A stretch of 64,000 bases of DNA. Origin: Aphelocoma coerulescens (taxonomy: Eukaryota > Chordata > Aves > Passeriformes > Corvidae). Below, piece by piece: positions 13,901 to 25,164 of the stretch. The translations under genes were made by a program, and so were the position numbers. The notes below the pieces were generated by a model that had not been told where the DNA came from, searched no databases, and saw only the letters and a list, made by a program, of their open reading frames with translations. How positions within the stretch are numbered: the stretch's first letter is position 1; each line of letters starts with the position of its first letter. The stretch covers positions 20,311,497 through 20,375,496 of the forward strand of contig NC_091016.1 in the NCBI RefSeq assembly GCF_041296385.1, given 5' to 3'.

Positions 13901-16900
13901 TAATTCTTCATGCTTTATTTTTCGACTTCTTTTTGTCAGTTGGGTGCACATAACCAATGAATTCAGGGGCTTTTTGTCTGTCAAAGAAAGCCAAAGCAGA
14001 AGGAAAAAAAAAATCACATCAGTACAGTGGGGTAAACCCTAAAGCATGCTGGATTTAAAATGAAAGACATGGAAAACAAGGGGGGAGAATGTGTATGTTT
14101 TATAACCCGTGTTGGAAACAGCAGCTCAGCCCCCTTCCCATATTGGTACAACATTCCCAAGGTGTCATGTTCTTCAGATTTCTCTATGACCATGGATGAA
14201 ATTAGGGAGGATTATTAAAATAAGGAAGCCATGCTGGCAACTCTGCAGTCCCCCTCCCAGTACTACCGTCCCCTTAAATTCAGTAATACAGTTAATGCCT
14301 GTAATGTGGGGAGGAAAACAAATGCCATCAAAAATGATATTGCTGGTGTTTCACTTTAACAGTTCCCCCCACAGTTCCAGTTCAGCAGAACTGAGAGCCC
14401 GTTCTGCTTGCTGCTGGTCCCTTTCAGCACATTGTCTTCCAGCCCTGTTCTCCGCTCACTGCTCATACATATGTACATACCTACCTACACCTCAGATGTG
14501 ATCTTTTGCTCTCAGGCACCCAAGTTCTTGTGAGGGCTCACTGTCTCTTTGCTCCTGTTTTGCCTGGTTAGTCCACTCTGCATATTTCTGTCCTGTGTAA
14601 GGAGTGTTTATCATCCATTGCAGAAGTGAGCCAAGGAAGACCTTGGATTTCCTCTTCCTTGAAGGGCATGTGCATGTCCTGAAAAGAGTGTGAAAGGTGT
14701 GCTTGTTTCTTTTCCCTTTCACCTGGTCTGGTTAGAGATGTCAGTCTTTGCCCTGTTATTCTCAAGGTGCCTTTCAGAAATGTGAGCAATCTGCTGTGCA
14801 AAGGATGGCATTTTGCAGCAGTGCTTCTCACTGCAGCTGACAGTGCCACAGTTCACCTCAACCTTTCTACATGCCTATTTATTATTTAGATCCCCCTGCT
14901 TTCTAGACTGAGCAGTTCAGTGCCCTTTCCCCCCTTGTAGTCTCAATTTCTTCTGTTTGACTTATTAGTGTGGAAAATTCTGCTGGAGGAGGGAGGTGTG
15001 CTGAATTAGTGCTGCATTAATGGGCACGGCTGTTCCCAGCCTTGCACATTCACACAGCCAGGGTATGGAGCTGCTGAGGTGCTTTGCTGTGCCATGTGTC
15101 TAATCTTTCTCTCCCAACTGGTACAAACAAAAGGCACTTGTTAAGTATAGCAACAGCATTGTCACTTGAATGTCTAATTGTGTCACTGATTCTTGGCTTC
15201 AGTGAGTGCAATGTGAGAATTCAGCCTTTGAATGTCATAGTTAAGGTATGAGACTGATCTGGAACAGTACTGAGCTGTACAGGGGTCATGCTTTGTCTGA
15301 GTTTGTACATTCCCCCCACCTCTGCTTTTTGTTGTAGGCCAGTACAGGCAAATATATATATGTGTGTGTATATATATATATATGTATTTGTATATTTTAG
15401 AGACCTCATCTTGTCAGTTCTAAAATTTTGCTGCTTCTGCTTTACAGAATCTGATATTGATGCTGCTACTGCAATGATGCTGTTAAATACTTCCATTCAA
15501 CAAGGGATGCTGGACTGTAAGCATAAGCCATTTTACTCATTTTTATCCCCTACTCAATAGCTAAATACTTTCTCTATAAAAGTTCAAGAAACAAGTATGG
15601 TTTGGTTTCCAAACAGTAAGAGCAGTCAAGAAGTAATTCTGGTTTAATTTTTCTTTCAGCTAGCATTGCAAGAGTTTTTTTAGAAGCCACCTTCTTTTTC
15701 TTTTCCCAGTTAATTTTGATGGTTTTCTGCAAAGTTCTATCCCTGCCCTCTCTGTGCTAGATGGTAAGAAGAGTTTCTTGGCTACTTCTCTGTTCCTGTA
15801 GCTATTGGTTGTGATTAGCTGAAGACTGTTGTCCCCTGTGGATGACAGCAAACAGGCACATTTGTGACTTTCAGTGCTGGCATTCAGCTTCCCTTGCAGC
15901 CAGCCAGGCAGGCACAGTGTGCTTGTGGTGCAGGTGATCTCACTGGAGCGTTTGCCTACTGACACTGATGCTTTTTCCTGGTCTTAAAATCAAGAGTCAT
16001 ACACGGTTAGAAGGGGAAAAGGGATTTTACCTTGGTGTTTATTTTAAGGATCCTTAGGTGTACACATCCAGGTCATATACATCGAGATGCACCCCGCCGA
16101 GTCTATCTCTGTGTCTCTCTCCCCCCAACATTGGGTATAACATTATAGGTGTTACTAATTAGCATATCTATCAAAGATTCCCCAATGAGAGGCTCAAGTG
16201 AGCCCCCTTCCCCAAGGAACCTTCCCCTGGATGGTTCTATCTTGGTTTACAGAATGTGTTCTGGAGAGGACCTTGGGGTCTGGGGCACACTGATCTCTGG
16301 CTACGAAGCTTCTAAAATGTTTAGTCTCTTAGGTTAACAAACAAGTCCAAGAATGTAGGCAAAAAGCACTAGGAATACAGAAGTTGTAAAAAGGTATAAC
16401 AGGAGTAAAAAAGAAAAGGCAAAAATCTTCATGGCATCAACACATCTTGTTTTCCATAGGCGAGAAACCTCAGCCTCTGAAGGCACCCAAGAAGAGGAGC
16501 TACGGCAGCGCGTTCAATCCTCCCAGCTCCATAAATCTGCAGGAGAACGACTCCACAGCCACCAACATTGATCCGAACGAGGATCACAACTACAGCGCCA
16601 GCAGCATGGGCTCCCAGCGCTGCGCCTCCAGGTCCAGCGTGTCTTCCCTGTCCTCCCTGGACGAGGTGTACGAGTTCATCTCCAAGACCAGCCACGACGG
16701 CAGCGATGGCAGCGAGGGGTTTCACAGCGAGGTGGATACAGATGTGGACTATGAAGATGATCCTCTGGGAGACAGTGGCTATGCATCCCAGCCTTGTGGA
16801 GATACCTCTGAGGAAAGTCAGCCCAGCAAGAAAGTACTCGAGGAGCTGTGTCAGGAAATCGATGAGGAGCTGAAGGAAGCAGCAGGGTCTCTGCTCCACC

Positions 16901-16977
16901 TTGCTGGCATCCAAACGTGCTTGAGTTCCTTAATAAGTACTGCAAAGACCCACTGTCACAAGCAAAGGAAAAAATAA
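1365..16977 (+). CDS. FOXN2: FOXN2, forkhead box N2 transcription factor (5 coding exons)
   Basis: Nuclear winged-helix transcription factor of the FOXN family. Coding exons are 1365-1901, 8658-8782, 12371-12435, 15448-15516 and 16460-16977, all flanked by GT...AG and in phase, giving 1314 nt and 437 residues (human FOXN2 is about 431, from memory). The N-terminus [20 protein letters not shown] is nearly identical to the mammalian protein as I recall it. The forkhead domain starts at [15 protein letters not shown] (residue 112), has recognition helix [16 protein letters not shown] (155-170), and continues across the first intron into [12 protein letters not shown]. The tail has a serine-rich stretch (about 312-331), an acidic stretch ending [14 protein letters not shown] (to 375), and a helix-prone segment [18 protein letters not shown] before a basic end. 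This separates it from FOXN3, its closest paralogue. The ATG at 1365 lies 14 nt into an exon with 5' UTR; upstream exons and promoter are not in the window. No disabling change was seen. Confidence 0.97.
1902..8657 (+). other. FOXN2: FOXN2 intron between coding exons 1 and 2 (6.8 kb)
   Basis: No conserved coding segment was recognised. It contains an A-run near 3658-3675, a (GTTT)n run near 5694-5714, and short open frames on both strands that resemble no family known to me. It splits the forkhead domain. Confidence 0.75.
5694..5714. repeat. (GTTT)n microsatellite
   Basis: About five units of gttt in tandem inside FOXN2 intron 1, followed by T/G-rich sequence. Confidence 0.8.
8658..8782 (+). 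CDS. FOXN2: FOXN2 coding exon 2 (forkhead wing)
   Basis: It opens [27 protein letters not shown], the wing and C-terminal end of the forkhead domain, and ends in a TPPASPP linker. The 125-nt exon leaves phase 2. The donor is CAG|GTAGGT at 8783. A second GT (gtgaat) follows 4 nt later and would shift the frame, so the first is preferred. Confidence 0.95.
8783..12370 (+). other. FOXN2: FOXN2 intron between coding exons 2 and 3
   Basis: No exon seen. Apart from an eroded CR1-like fragment near 10190-10335 and a C-rich stretch near 10747-10768, nothing stands out. Confidence 0.7.
10190..10335 (-). mobile_element. Degraded CR1-like LINE fragment, antisense
   Basis: On the + strand it reads agaatgatacag, then gggaagggacctctgga, then a gcagggtgttcacagccttg segment, then agatctccagggtctcc. 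These words come in the order of an antisense avian CR1 3' end (known family pattern, from memory). Divergence is high, so it is an old copy. A repeat-library search would settle it. Confidence 0.55.
12371..12435 (+). CDS. FOXN2: FOXN2 coding exon 3
   Basis: This 65-nt exon encodes a linker containing [20 protein letters not shown], matching the family SPHYLSSV segment. The acceptor is a tandem CAGTAG: entry at 12371 reads SRSSS, and entry at 12374 reads RSSS. Donor AAAG|GTAAAC leaves phase 1. Confidence 0.93.
12436..15447 (+). other. FOXN2: FOXN2 intron between coding exons 3 and 4
   Basis: No exon or recognisable transposon. A TATA/TATG/TG-rich simple repeat sits at about 15349-15399, some 50-100 nt before the exon 4 acceptor. 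Confidence 0.7.
15349..15399. repeat. AT/GT-rich simple repeat
   Basis: Alternating purine-pyrimidine DNA of mixed TA and TG steps just upstream of FOXN2 exon 4. Confidence 0.8.
15448..15516 (+). CDS. FOXN2: FOXN2 coding exon 4
   Basis: A 69-nt exon after ctttacag. It encodes [23 protein letters not shown], a strongly conserved FOXN2 segment, and ends in phase 1 at donor GACT|GTAAGC. Confidence 0.95.
15962..15965. repeat. Possible target-site duplication, left copy (ACAC)
   Basis: Matches acac at 16440-16443 on the other side of the putative LTR. Four bases of low complexity are weak evidence alone. Confidence 0.45.
15966..16439 (-). mobile_element. Solo endogenous-retrovirus LTR, antisense, in the last FOXN2 intron
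   Basis: A 474-bp block with the layout of an LTR read on the - strand. It begins tgatgc and ends gcatca, so TG...CA ends with a 6-bp perfect inverted repeat, and it is flanked by acac at 15962-15965 and 16440-16443, a possible 4-bp target-site duplication. In - strand sense there is a TATA-like stretch near 16147-16137 and an AATAAA at 16043-16038, about 70 nt before the end, as expected for U3-R-U5. No gag, pol or env sequence flanks it, so it looks like a recombined solo copy. Family assignment (songbird ERV-like) is a recollection, not a search result; the 4-bp flank is low complexity. Confidence 0.7.
16440..16443. repeat. Possible target-site duplication, right copy (ACAC)
   Basis: Right-hand partner of 15962-15965. 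It is followed by 16 nt of intron and then FOXN2 exon 5. Confidence 0.45.
16460..16977 (+). CDS. FOXN2: FOXN2 coding exon 5 (C-terminal, stop at 16975)
   Basis: Encodes residues 266-437, from [19 protein letters not shown] to the basic end HKQRKK and TAA. It carries the Ser-rich segment, the acidic segment and the C-terminal helix. The acceptor ttttccatag is short, and only 20 nt of old intron separate it from an upstream LTR insertion. Confidence 0.95.
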
Positions 16978-19910
16978 TATGTTTGTCAGTGTTGAATATA
17001 TACATATATTTTTTTTAATTGTGGCAATACTCTTCTACTTTTGCCCTTCACAAGGGAGATCAAAGCCATAAGAGGACTCACTGCTTTTTTTTTTTTTAAT
17101 TTTTGGCGCAAACTATAATTTAGCCATTTATTTTTAAATCACCACCTAAAAAGAAATTATTTAATCTTCTCAAATTAGAAGATATGCATGACTTGTGAAA
17201 ACCTGAAAGCATACTTCTTAATGATCACTTTTTAATTTTTTTTTCTTTTCAATAGTTGACTTTATTTTTTTTCAGAGATATGTTTGTTCAGATGCACACT
17301 GTGGATCATATTTACATCTCTGCTGGCCCCATTTGCAGAGGTGAATTTTGTTCTGTCTAAGGGCTCTGACTTCCATGTAAAGGATTCAAATTCATTTTGC
17401 AATAAGAGAATCTCTTTATAGTTCCTAGACATCCTTCAGCCAAAAAATGTTTTGTGGTATGTTGAACTTTATCTCTCTTTTTCTTATTTTTCTTTTAAAA
17501 TCAGTGGTGATTGCTTACATCTTCCTGTAGATGATGCCTTTTTTTTAAATTTTAATTTTCTGTTCAAAAATGGGTAAGCAGTTCTGTTGGAGTGGGTTTT
17601 AACAGTACTGTACATACAAGGATGCCTTAAGTATGTTGCAGAATTGTAAACAGCTATCCAAGGTCATCTTTCCTGTTGCTGAAGAGGTAGCATGATGTGC
17701 CATAAACGTTCTCACCAACGTGAAGCTACTGCTTCCACCAGGTGTTGGGCAAGCTGGGTGAAAATTAGGAGCAGAGCCACTTAGGAAACCAATGCCCACT
17801 GTTGCAAACAGTGCTGGATTCAGCCAAAAGTTAACCTTTCCCTAAGGGAGTATTTTCCTGGCTATTTGAATGCCTTTCTTTAGACTAGTGTGGGTTTTTT
17901 TGCCCCTTTTTTTTGTTGTTTTTGGTTTTTTTCCTTATTTGTCAGTCTCTTCATGAATCCTGTCCTAAACTGTCTGCTTCCAATGCAAACACAGCCATGC
18001 TGCTGAAGGTCTGTTGCTCTGAGGGCCCATTCCAGTGCCTCTTGAAGACAACGGTGGTGCTCCCGCTGACTCAATGGCTGTTGGATCAAGCCTGAAATAT
18101 TCGAGGTTCTTTGTGTTTTGGAATTTAAAGCACAAACACTAGGAGAGAAAAAAAAAAGTTGGCTTTTTTGTTTGTTTTTTTGTTTTTTCCAATTCAGTTT
18201 TAAGAATGATTTGTTTTATTTCTTGAAAGGGAAGGAAAATACTCTGCTTCATTCCTGCTTTGTGTGAGCACCTGTTAGCCTACACCTATAACAGGCAGGC
18301 AACGTGTGTGCAGACGTGTGTGTGTCTTCTGGCTATCACAAGTGCTGCATTAGCCAATTAGATCTGATATTGGATGTGTTACTGATGGGTAGTAGGGGTA
18401 AAACTCACTATTTAAAGGAAAATTAAGTACCAATGCAGTGGTTCTTAGGATTTCAGGAGCTGAAGATGTGAATGCTTGGTGGAACTGCTTTTTGCTCATG
18501 GGTTGCTTTTGAACTCTCATGGAAAACTGTGAAGGGCAGAGCTTGTGTCAGTGTGAAAAGGAGGATTCAGATACACAGAAATACTGTGAGCAGCCTGAGG
18601 TTTTGCTCAGTGCCATGATTTCAGTTTTACACTGTTGAAGAGGGGTGCTGCCTGGCTCCTGCTGAAGTGGTTGCAGCTTTCTGTAGCTTCCAAAGCTGGA
18701 TCAAGGTCCAGGTATTCTGGAAGCTGTGGTCATAGTCGGCTCCATGGTTTGATTTGGTTCTGAATTATTTTTTGCCTCAGATAAAATATGAGGAGGTTAA
18801 TACTTACCGGGAGTGTGTCTGTGCTGCTGTTAACCCTGCAGTTGGTGACAATGACTTCAGCATACCTGAAGGATTGGGATGCTAACAATCCATTTAATCA
18901 CTATATGCAATGACCAGTGAAAACCAGTTACTAATCAGCAGTTAGCAGAGAAAGCTGCATCCCATCCATCCTTACAGCCTGGGAGAACTGGAATTGTGGA
19001 AGGGGGGAGCAGCCTTTCCCTGGGACACAGAGCGGTGCGGCAGGGCCCTGCTCTTCCTGCTTTGCTGTCTTCCCTCTCTGCTTCCAAAGGGGAAGGCAGA
19101 TGAGCTCTGCCCCTGCCCTGTCCCACCGTGTTGTCCCAGGCCCCTGCCCACATGTTTGGCAGCAAAGGCCGACAGCTCAGTTGTGGAGCACCTCTCTTGG
19201 CAGTGGGAGAAGAGCTGCCCTTCCTTTCTCTTACATATCTGTTGGGTTTGGGTTTGTTTGCCACCTCAGTTAGAGACCCTGGTGTATATAGTATAAATGG
19301 AGTATAATTAAAAGTTATTTTGATTGTTGGGCTTTGGGTTTTTTTTTTTTAGTGACATATGTAAAATGTTGATGCCAATGGTTGACTCAGATAAATTTTG
19401 GCAAGAAAAGTATTAATGAACCACATTCAGTTCCTTAAATACAGTGAAGAAGTGTATGAGACCTGTGTACACAGTGGGTTGCTCTGTTCAGGGTAAATCT
19501 GATGTGATTACTGTACAAACCTACAATGGCTTTTCAGGTTCCAATCCTAAATTACTGATCTGCAGAAGTCACATCAAATGCTTTGAAATCCAACTGTAAA
19601 ATGAAAGTTTTGTGGTTTGCAACTTTTCATCAGCCTGAAAAGTACAAGCTTTAATTAAAGCAAAGTATACTCATACACGTTAATAATGGTGTGGTCAAAA
19701 TATTTATTGAAAAGAAAAGGTAGAATATTTTAAATGTTGCACCTGCTATTTTATCTTAAAGCACATTCTTCACACCTAACTGCCAGTGCCATTATCAAGT
19801 CTGTTTTATAAATGTACATTTCTTCAAACTAAAAAGTGCATAATTAAAAGTATTATGTTACTGCCATATAGTGATATAAAACATTTTATAATTGCCAATT
19901 CATTGTAACT

Positions 19911-19922
19911 ATTATTTATTTA
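19911..19922 (+). promoter_or_regulatory. FOXN2: AU-rich element in the FOXN2 3' UTR
   Basis: Two overlapping ATTTA cores (attatttattta). Such elements can bind mRNA-decay factors; function here is inferred only. Confidence 0.45.
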
Positions 19923-20210
19923 AAAGTGAATTGTAAGAATGCTTTCTGATCAAATGAACCAGAGTTGTTTTTAAACCATTCCCGTTAGCTTGTTTCTAAT
20001 GTAGCATAAGCAATGTCCTTGGGTTTGTTTAGAATAATTTTGCCAGTAGGTGACCAATTCTAACCCTTTTCCCTCTGGTTTAGTCCTTTACCTGTTTTAA
20101 AGACAATTTACAAAAGTTTAGTTTTTTGTATGCTAATCTCTGTTAATTAAAATGTTTATAAATTTTATTTTTACCAAAGAGATGCAATTCATTATGACAA
20201 AATATTGCAG

Positions 20211-20216
20211 AATAAA
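20211..20216 (+). terminator. FOXN2: FOXN2 polyadenylation signal (AATAAA)
   Basis: Canonical hexamer after ttgcag, followed by T-rich sequence suitable for a cleavage site near 20230-20245. A second AATAAA at 20287-20292 could serve as an alternative distal signal. Confidence 0.65.
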
Positions 20217-20286
20217 CTTTGTTTTATAACATTTGTGACTTTTCTGCCCACATTTTTCATTCAGATGATCAAAGGGGCTTTTCTAA

Positions 20287-20292
20287 AATAAA
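20287..20292 (+). terminator. FOXN2: Alternative distal AATAAA downstream of FOXN2
   Basis: A second canonical hexamer 76 nt after the first, followed by TG- and T-rich sequence within 30-40 nt. Use is unproven. Confidence 0.35.
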
Positions 20293-22453
20293 CAGCATTG
20301 CAAACAGAAAGCGCTGTGTTCTCTCTTTGTCTGCAGACCCTGGCTCTGGTCTCGGATGGTGCTGACTATTCCACCTTCCCATTTAAACTTCTTCCACAAG
20401 ACTGGACTAGTGTAAAAAGCTCAGTGTGTGATTCATGTGGGTTGGTTAAGATGTTTGCATGCATGTGGAAGTCATCTGTGAAATACTTATCAAAGTCCAT
20501 AGCAGGATTTGCTTAGAGTCACATTCATCCATAGCTGTCCCCTGAAGGTTGAAGAGCATCGTATTAAGGCCAAGATTTCACCCTTTAGCCTGGAACCTAA
20601 GGAATGTTTTGACATCTTGGGTATTGTTGAAACACTACTGCGTAACTTCTGCCCTCCTGGGAAAAGCACTTGTTTAAACAGAAATAACTTTAATTTTTGC
20701 TGATGAAACACCTGTGATTATTTGCTGTTCTGTGTCTGTATTGCTGTGGCCAAGTTGCTTGGATGTGACTCAAAGATCAACAGCCTATTTACAGGACAGG
20801 TAGTTTAAAAAATGAGTCCCTGGATAAAGCAGCATAGGTCTTGTTTGGGGTTTTTTTCAGTGTTTACTTTCTCTAGATAGTGATTTATGATGCCTGTTGG
20901 TTCTTTGTACAGAAGACCTTATGGAAAGCACACAGGTGGGAATGACCCCTCTTACTAGCAGGAATAATATTCCCCATCCCATTTTATACCTCAGCTTGCT
21001 GCTCCTGGGCCAGCTTTTTTCTCAAATGCACACATATGGCATGTGCCCTTCCAGTGCCTGAGAGGCAGAAGCACCAGAGGAAAACAAGATATGACATGAT
21101 GTTTATTAAAAGCAAACTTTGGTCCATCTCTTGTATTTTTATTTGTTTAACCCACTGGAGTCATCAAGTTGAGCTTGCTCTAGGATCTGATGACAATACA
21201 ACTTTCTCAGTACTTGAAGTGATAACAGTAGATGTTAACAAAGACTTGGTTTATTGCCATATCTAACAAAATTTAAACCACACATTACAGAATATATGTG
21301 CACTATTAATATATTTGATTTAGTGTTCATCTTAACAGACTACTAAGAGAACAACTGCTCTAATTAGTTTGGACAAAATCACAGCCATGTATCATATGTT
21401 AATGATACCTTTCTAATTGTTATTCACTATATTATGCTGAGAACCTTGAGTTCATTGTTAAATTTCCCAAGAGTGTTTTCCTCTGTTATGACTTTGCTGG
21501 AAATTACCCTCTGTATGGAGCCACAACTCTCAAAATAAAGCATTAACTGAAGTAATTATGCACTTACACCAGCTGTATTTTAAGGACAGTTGTTGAAGAA
21601 ATACCTAATAGATTACATTTATTTGGAAAAAATGGTTGTCTAAATTTGATACGGACTATGGTTACTCTTTCAGAGGTTTTGAGGTTACAGGTACCTGCAA
21701 GTGTTCTTATTTTGAGTAGTCAGAGTGAATACATGTAGCTTAGAGATAATTACATAGTAGTCCAGCAATGCTGTTACTGTGAACTTTCCCAGCATATTTA
21801 ACCATAAAAATCTTCCTTGTTTTTACCCGTGAGGGTTGTTCTCATACCTGGGAAGCAATACCACCTCTGCTTGAATTTTCGGTCTTCAGCTTGGTTGGGT
21901 TTTTTTTTTCCTCCCCTTTCCTCCAGAAGGCTCCCCTGAAAGCTGCCTGCTCTTACTGTTGTAAACTACTTAGTGCTGACATAAAATTACTACCTACCCT
22001 CTGCCAGGGTTCGTTTAAACAGCTCTTCATTAAACAGCAGCATGTTTATTTTCCTATTGCATCAGTACAAAAGCAATCATTTCCCTCCTTAGACTCTTGA
22101 CTTGTTAAACAAACCAGAATTATTTGTTTTCCGTTTGGAAGACATGATCTTCGTTCCTCTTAACCACTTTTCTGTACCTCAGTTCCAGGCTGAAGTCAGC
22201 CTGCTGGCACATGCCTGAGAAGAGTGAAAACCACTCTTCTAGAGTGCTTTATTTGAAACCTGGCCTTCATATTTCCCTGCCTTTGCAGCACGCTTGCCTG
22301 CATGGCCTTCACCTGGTCACATGTGCTGGACTAATCCTATTACCAACTAATATGTCCCTATCTTTGTTCTCCTCCATCACTGACAAATGGTGAGGCCCCA
22401 GTCAGCAGGAAGTTTGGTAGTTCATGACCTGGAGGTTGATTTAATGAGATCTG

Positions 22454-22500
22454 TCACAATCTTTGTGATCCCTCCTGGTGACCTTCCTGCTCACCAGGAG
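22454..22500. repeat. Two adjacent perfect hairpins
   Basis: TCACAA-tct-TTGTGA (22454-22468) is followed three bases later by a 10-bp perfect inverted repeat: ctcctggtga at 22472-22481 pairs with tcaccaggag at 22491-22500 across a 9-nt loop. Too short for a microRNA precursor; no known element recognised. Confidence 0.7.
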
Positions 22501-24686
22501 AGACTTTTTGGCACAGCCTGCCCAAAATAAAGAAAGAAGGACCTGTCTGTGCTCTTTCAATGTTCAGAGAAGGACATCCAGTTTCCTAAACCTAGGTATG
22601 TCTACCTGAGTGTTGCTCTTCTGCTGGTTGCCATAACCTCCATTTCCTTGATACCTTGACTCTCCAAGTGCTAGTGGGCACTGTACGAGGTTGGACTGAA
22701 TACCCAATTTCTGTATCCATTCCAGAGGTGCTGATAGCAGTTAAGAATCTGGGTATTTTCATACTTAAAAATGCAGGTTGGTTTCTCTCAGACCAACCTC
22801 AGATGCTCTGATGTGCTTATGTGCTTTAGAGTTGCCAGGCAGGTGTTCAGAAAAATCTCTGTAGGTGCCTGTACCAACCTTAACACAGCATTGCTTTGAA
22901 AAACAGATTTTGCGCCTCAAAGGCTTTTTAAAAATTTAATTAACTTGGTATCTTGGTTCCTTACTAAAATCCAGTAGGTTTTCAGTTGTTAAAAGTGCTA
23001 AAATTAGCTCAGCGAACTGAATTTTTGGTTATTTTCAGTAAGGGTACATTTTATTCTTTCTCACTGGCTTTGTGCGTGTTTTCTGAACTGCTGGTGGAGG
23101 TTTCCATGCTCTGAATACAGTCAGGCCTCCACAAATAGCAGGCATTTTGCTTTTCTTTTGGCTCTGAGTGATTTAAAGGATGAAAACTCCACCTGTTGAG
23201 TTTGGCTGTGATGTGCTGGCCAACACGTCCCGCTGTTCCGCGCAGGCTCTTCCCTGGGTCAGGTGAGGTGTGGGCAGAGCTGAGCCGTTCCGAAAGAGAA
23301 GATGTTTCCTTAAATCTCTGGGTATTAGCTTGAGTGCAATCGTGTTGGCTGCTACCTTAAAATATGATGTCACCTTGCCCCAATCACAGCCCATTTTCTG
23401 TGAGCGTGATGTGAGCTCCCCAGAGAAGCATCCTCTGAGTGACAGCAGCATCCCGTGCGGCTGTTGCTAAGCGACAAGATTCGGCTTTCAGCAGGATCTA
23501 ATTTTAAAATATTTAACCCTAGATCTGTCAAGGTTCATTATTTCCAGTGTGCTGGTTAATCCCTACTTGTTGGTGCCCAACTTCACAAATACCCTGCTCC
23601 TCGTAGTGGTGCTGTTTTATTTATCACAGATAACGTCTCAGAACGAGGAGAAGCAAAAACGCCTCAGGTAGAGCTTGCTACCAAATTTCATTTTAGCTCT
23701 GATCTATACACAGAAATACGGGACACAATTAGAGGTCAAAATCCTGCATTGTTGTTCTGGGAATGTTCCTTTCTTTGCTGGCTTGTGCAAGTGGCTCACC
23801 CCTGCTTTCCTTCTAAGGAATGCTGGATTTCAAGTGAATGAGCGCTGGTGGATGGGAAGCTGGCAATAACAATTAAGCTTCCATTTGTAGTAATATTATG
23901 TGTCCTCTTGTTTCTTGCTGAATTTCATCTAGGTTAAGAAGCTTGTCATCTTATCTAAAGCCATTTGAAAAAAAATGATGTAATTTTGAAATTTAAGGGG
24001 GTTTTAACACCAGAACAATTTAATTCTTTTAAATCATTGCATTTACAGAAAATGATGAAGTTCTACAGAGGATAGTTTTTTGTGCATTTTTTGGGGGGTG
24101 GTTGTTTAGTGTAGCTTTTTTTTAAATAGTTATCTACACTTTATTTCTTTCTAAAATGTGGAGGCCTGGAATGCTACTCGGGTATTTTACAAAAAAAAAA
24201 GGAAATATTTCTGACCAGCTGTGTCACTCTTTGATTAATTAATACACACCCCTCTAAGTGCACTCAAGTTCACTGCTACCTTCTTAATGTGATATCTCAC
24301 TCAGCTGAGATAATGCTGCTGTAACTGGTCAGTATCATAACAACAACAACAAAACAAAAAACACTGAGAACGGCACAACCCCTTCCTCCCCCCAAATGCA
24401 GGAAAATTTAAAAAAAATTAGATTATTCATATTTTTAAAAATGCTAATAGAGTTCATCTCAGCCTCATAATCACACCTAGGAATCTTCCTTCTCCCATTG
24501 TTAGGGTTTAAAACTGATACGTCATTGCTCCTCATGCTGTCTCTCCTTCCCAGTTCATACCAATCCACAAAGGCAAACCTGTCCCTGCCAAGGCACTTTT
24601 TTCAGCAGGTGATTTGATTGGGATACTGTCCTGCTGCTTTTCAATCCTCCGGAGGCATCCCCCCTTCCACTGCTCCAAGTTCACTG

Positions 24687-24830
24687 GCATCTTTGAAGGC
24701 AGCACAAACCCGGGAGTACTTGCAAAGTGTGTTCAAAGTATTTCAATGTAACACCTCAATGAAAGACACATCCTAGAAAACGCAAACCTAAAAATACAGG
24801 TTGGAGTCAAATGTAAAGCTTTCAATAATT
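24687..24830. repeat. Direct duplicate, copy 1 (about 144 bp)
   Basis: Starts gcatctttgaaggcagcac and shares roughly 92% identity by eye with 26963-27109 in the same orientation, with small indels. Flanks of the two copies are unrelated, so this is either a local duplication or two members of an unrecognised repeat family. Confidence 0.85.
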
Positions 24831-25129
24831 GTAATTCTTCAGCTGTTGCTTAGTTCTGCTGTTTTATGGAGAGGGTATCAGTGAGGATTTGCTGAGGAGG
24901 GATTGCAGCAGTTCCTGCTGTTGCACCCAGGGCTGGTATGTGTTGTACCCATGTGGAACGTGAGCTGCAAAGTTCAACTCTGACTTATCACCGGCAGCTG
25001 CCTGCTCAGTTTTTCCATCTTCTCGTCCTCAGCAATTTCTTCCTGTACAAAGGCACCGCTCCCCTGGCCATGCACACACCCTATAGATGACTCAAGCTAT
25101 TTAACCTATGGGCTGGGAAGGGACACGAG

Positions 25130-25164
25130 AGAGAGAGTCAGAGAGAGAGAGAGAGAGAGAGAGA
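25130..25164. repeat. (GA)n microsatellite
   Basis: Purine-only GA repeat, interrupted once by tc. Confidence 0.9.

Larger units (their letters stand above)
15517..16459 (+). other. FOXN2: FOXN2 last intron (943 bp), half of it an LTR
   Basis: Runs from donor GTAAGC to acceptor ttttccatag. The first 450 bp hold nothing recognised. The second half is an antisense solo LTR (15966-16439), leaving 20 nt of original intron before the exon. Confidence 0.8.
16978..20240 (+). other. FOXN2: FOXN2 3' UTR
   Basis: Sequence from the stop to the AATAAA at 20211, about 3.26 kb, consistent with the long 3' UTR known for FOXN2. T- and A-rich runs are common (17081-17103, 17902-17937, 18147-18190). The last kilobase (about 19270-20240) is very A/T-rich and has an AU-rich element, attatttattta, at 19911-19922. 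The extent is inferred; transcript ends were not observed. Confidence 0.7.

Noticed and set aside
22686..22730. Possible CR1 trace (gaggttggactgaatacc)
   Set aside because: Only a short word resembles the CR1 3' region and the surrounding sequence does not continue the pattern.
23463..23475. X-box-like gttgctaagcgac
   Set aside because: The left half-site is good but the right half does not fit the RFX consensus.
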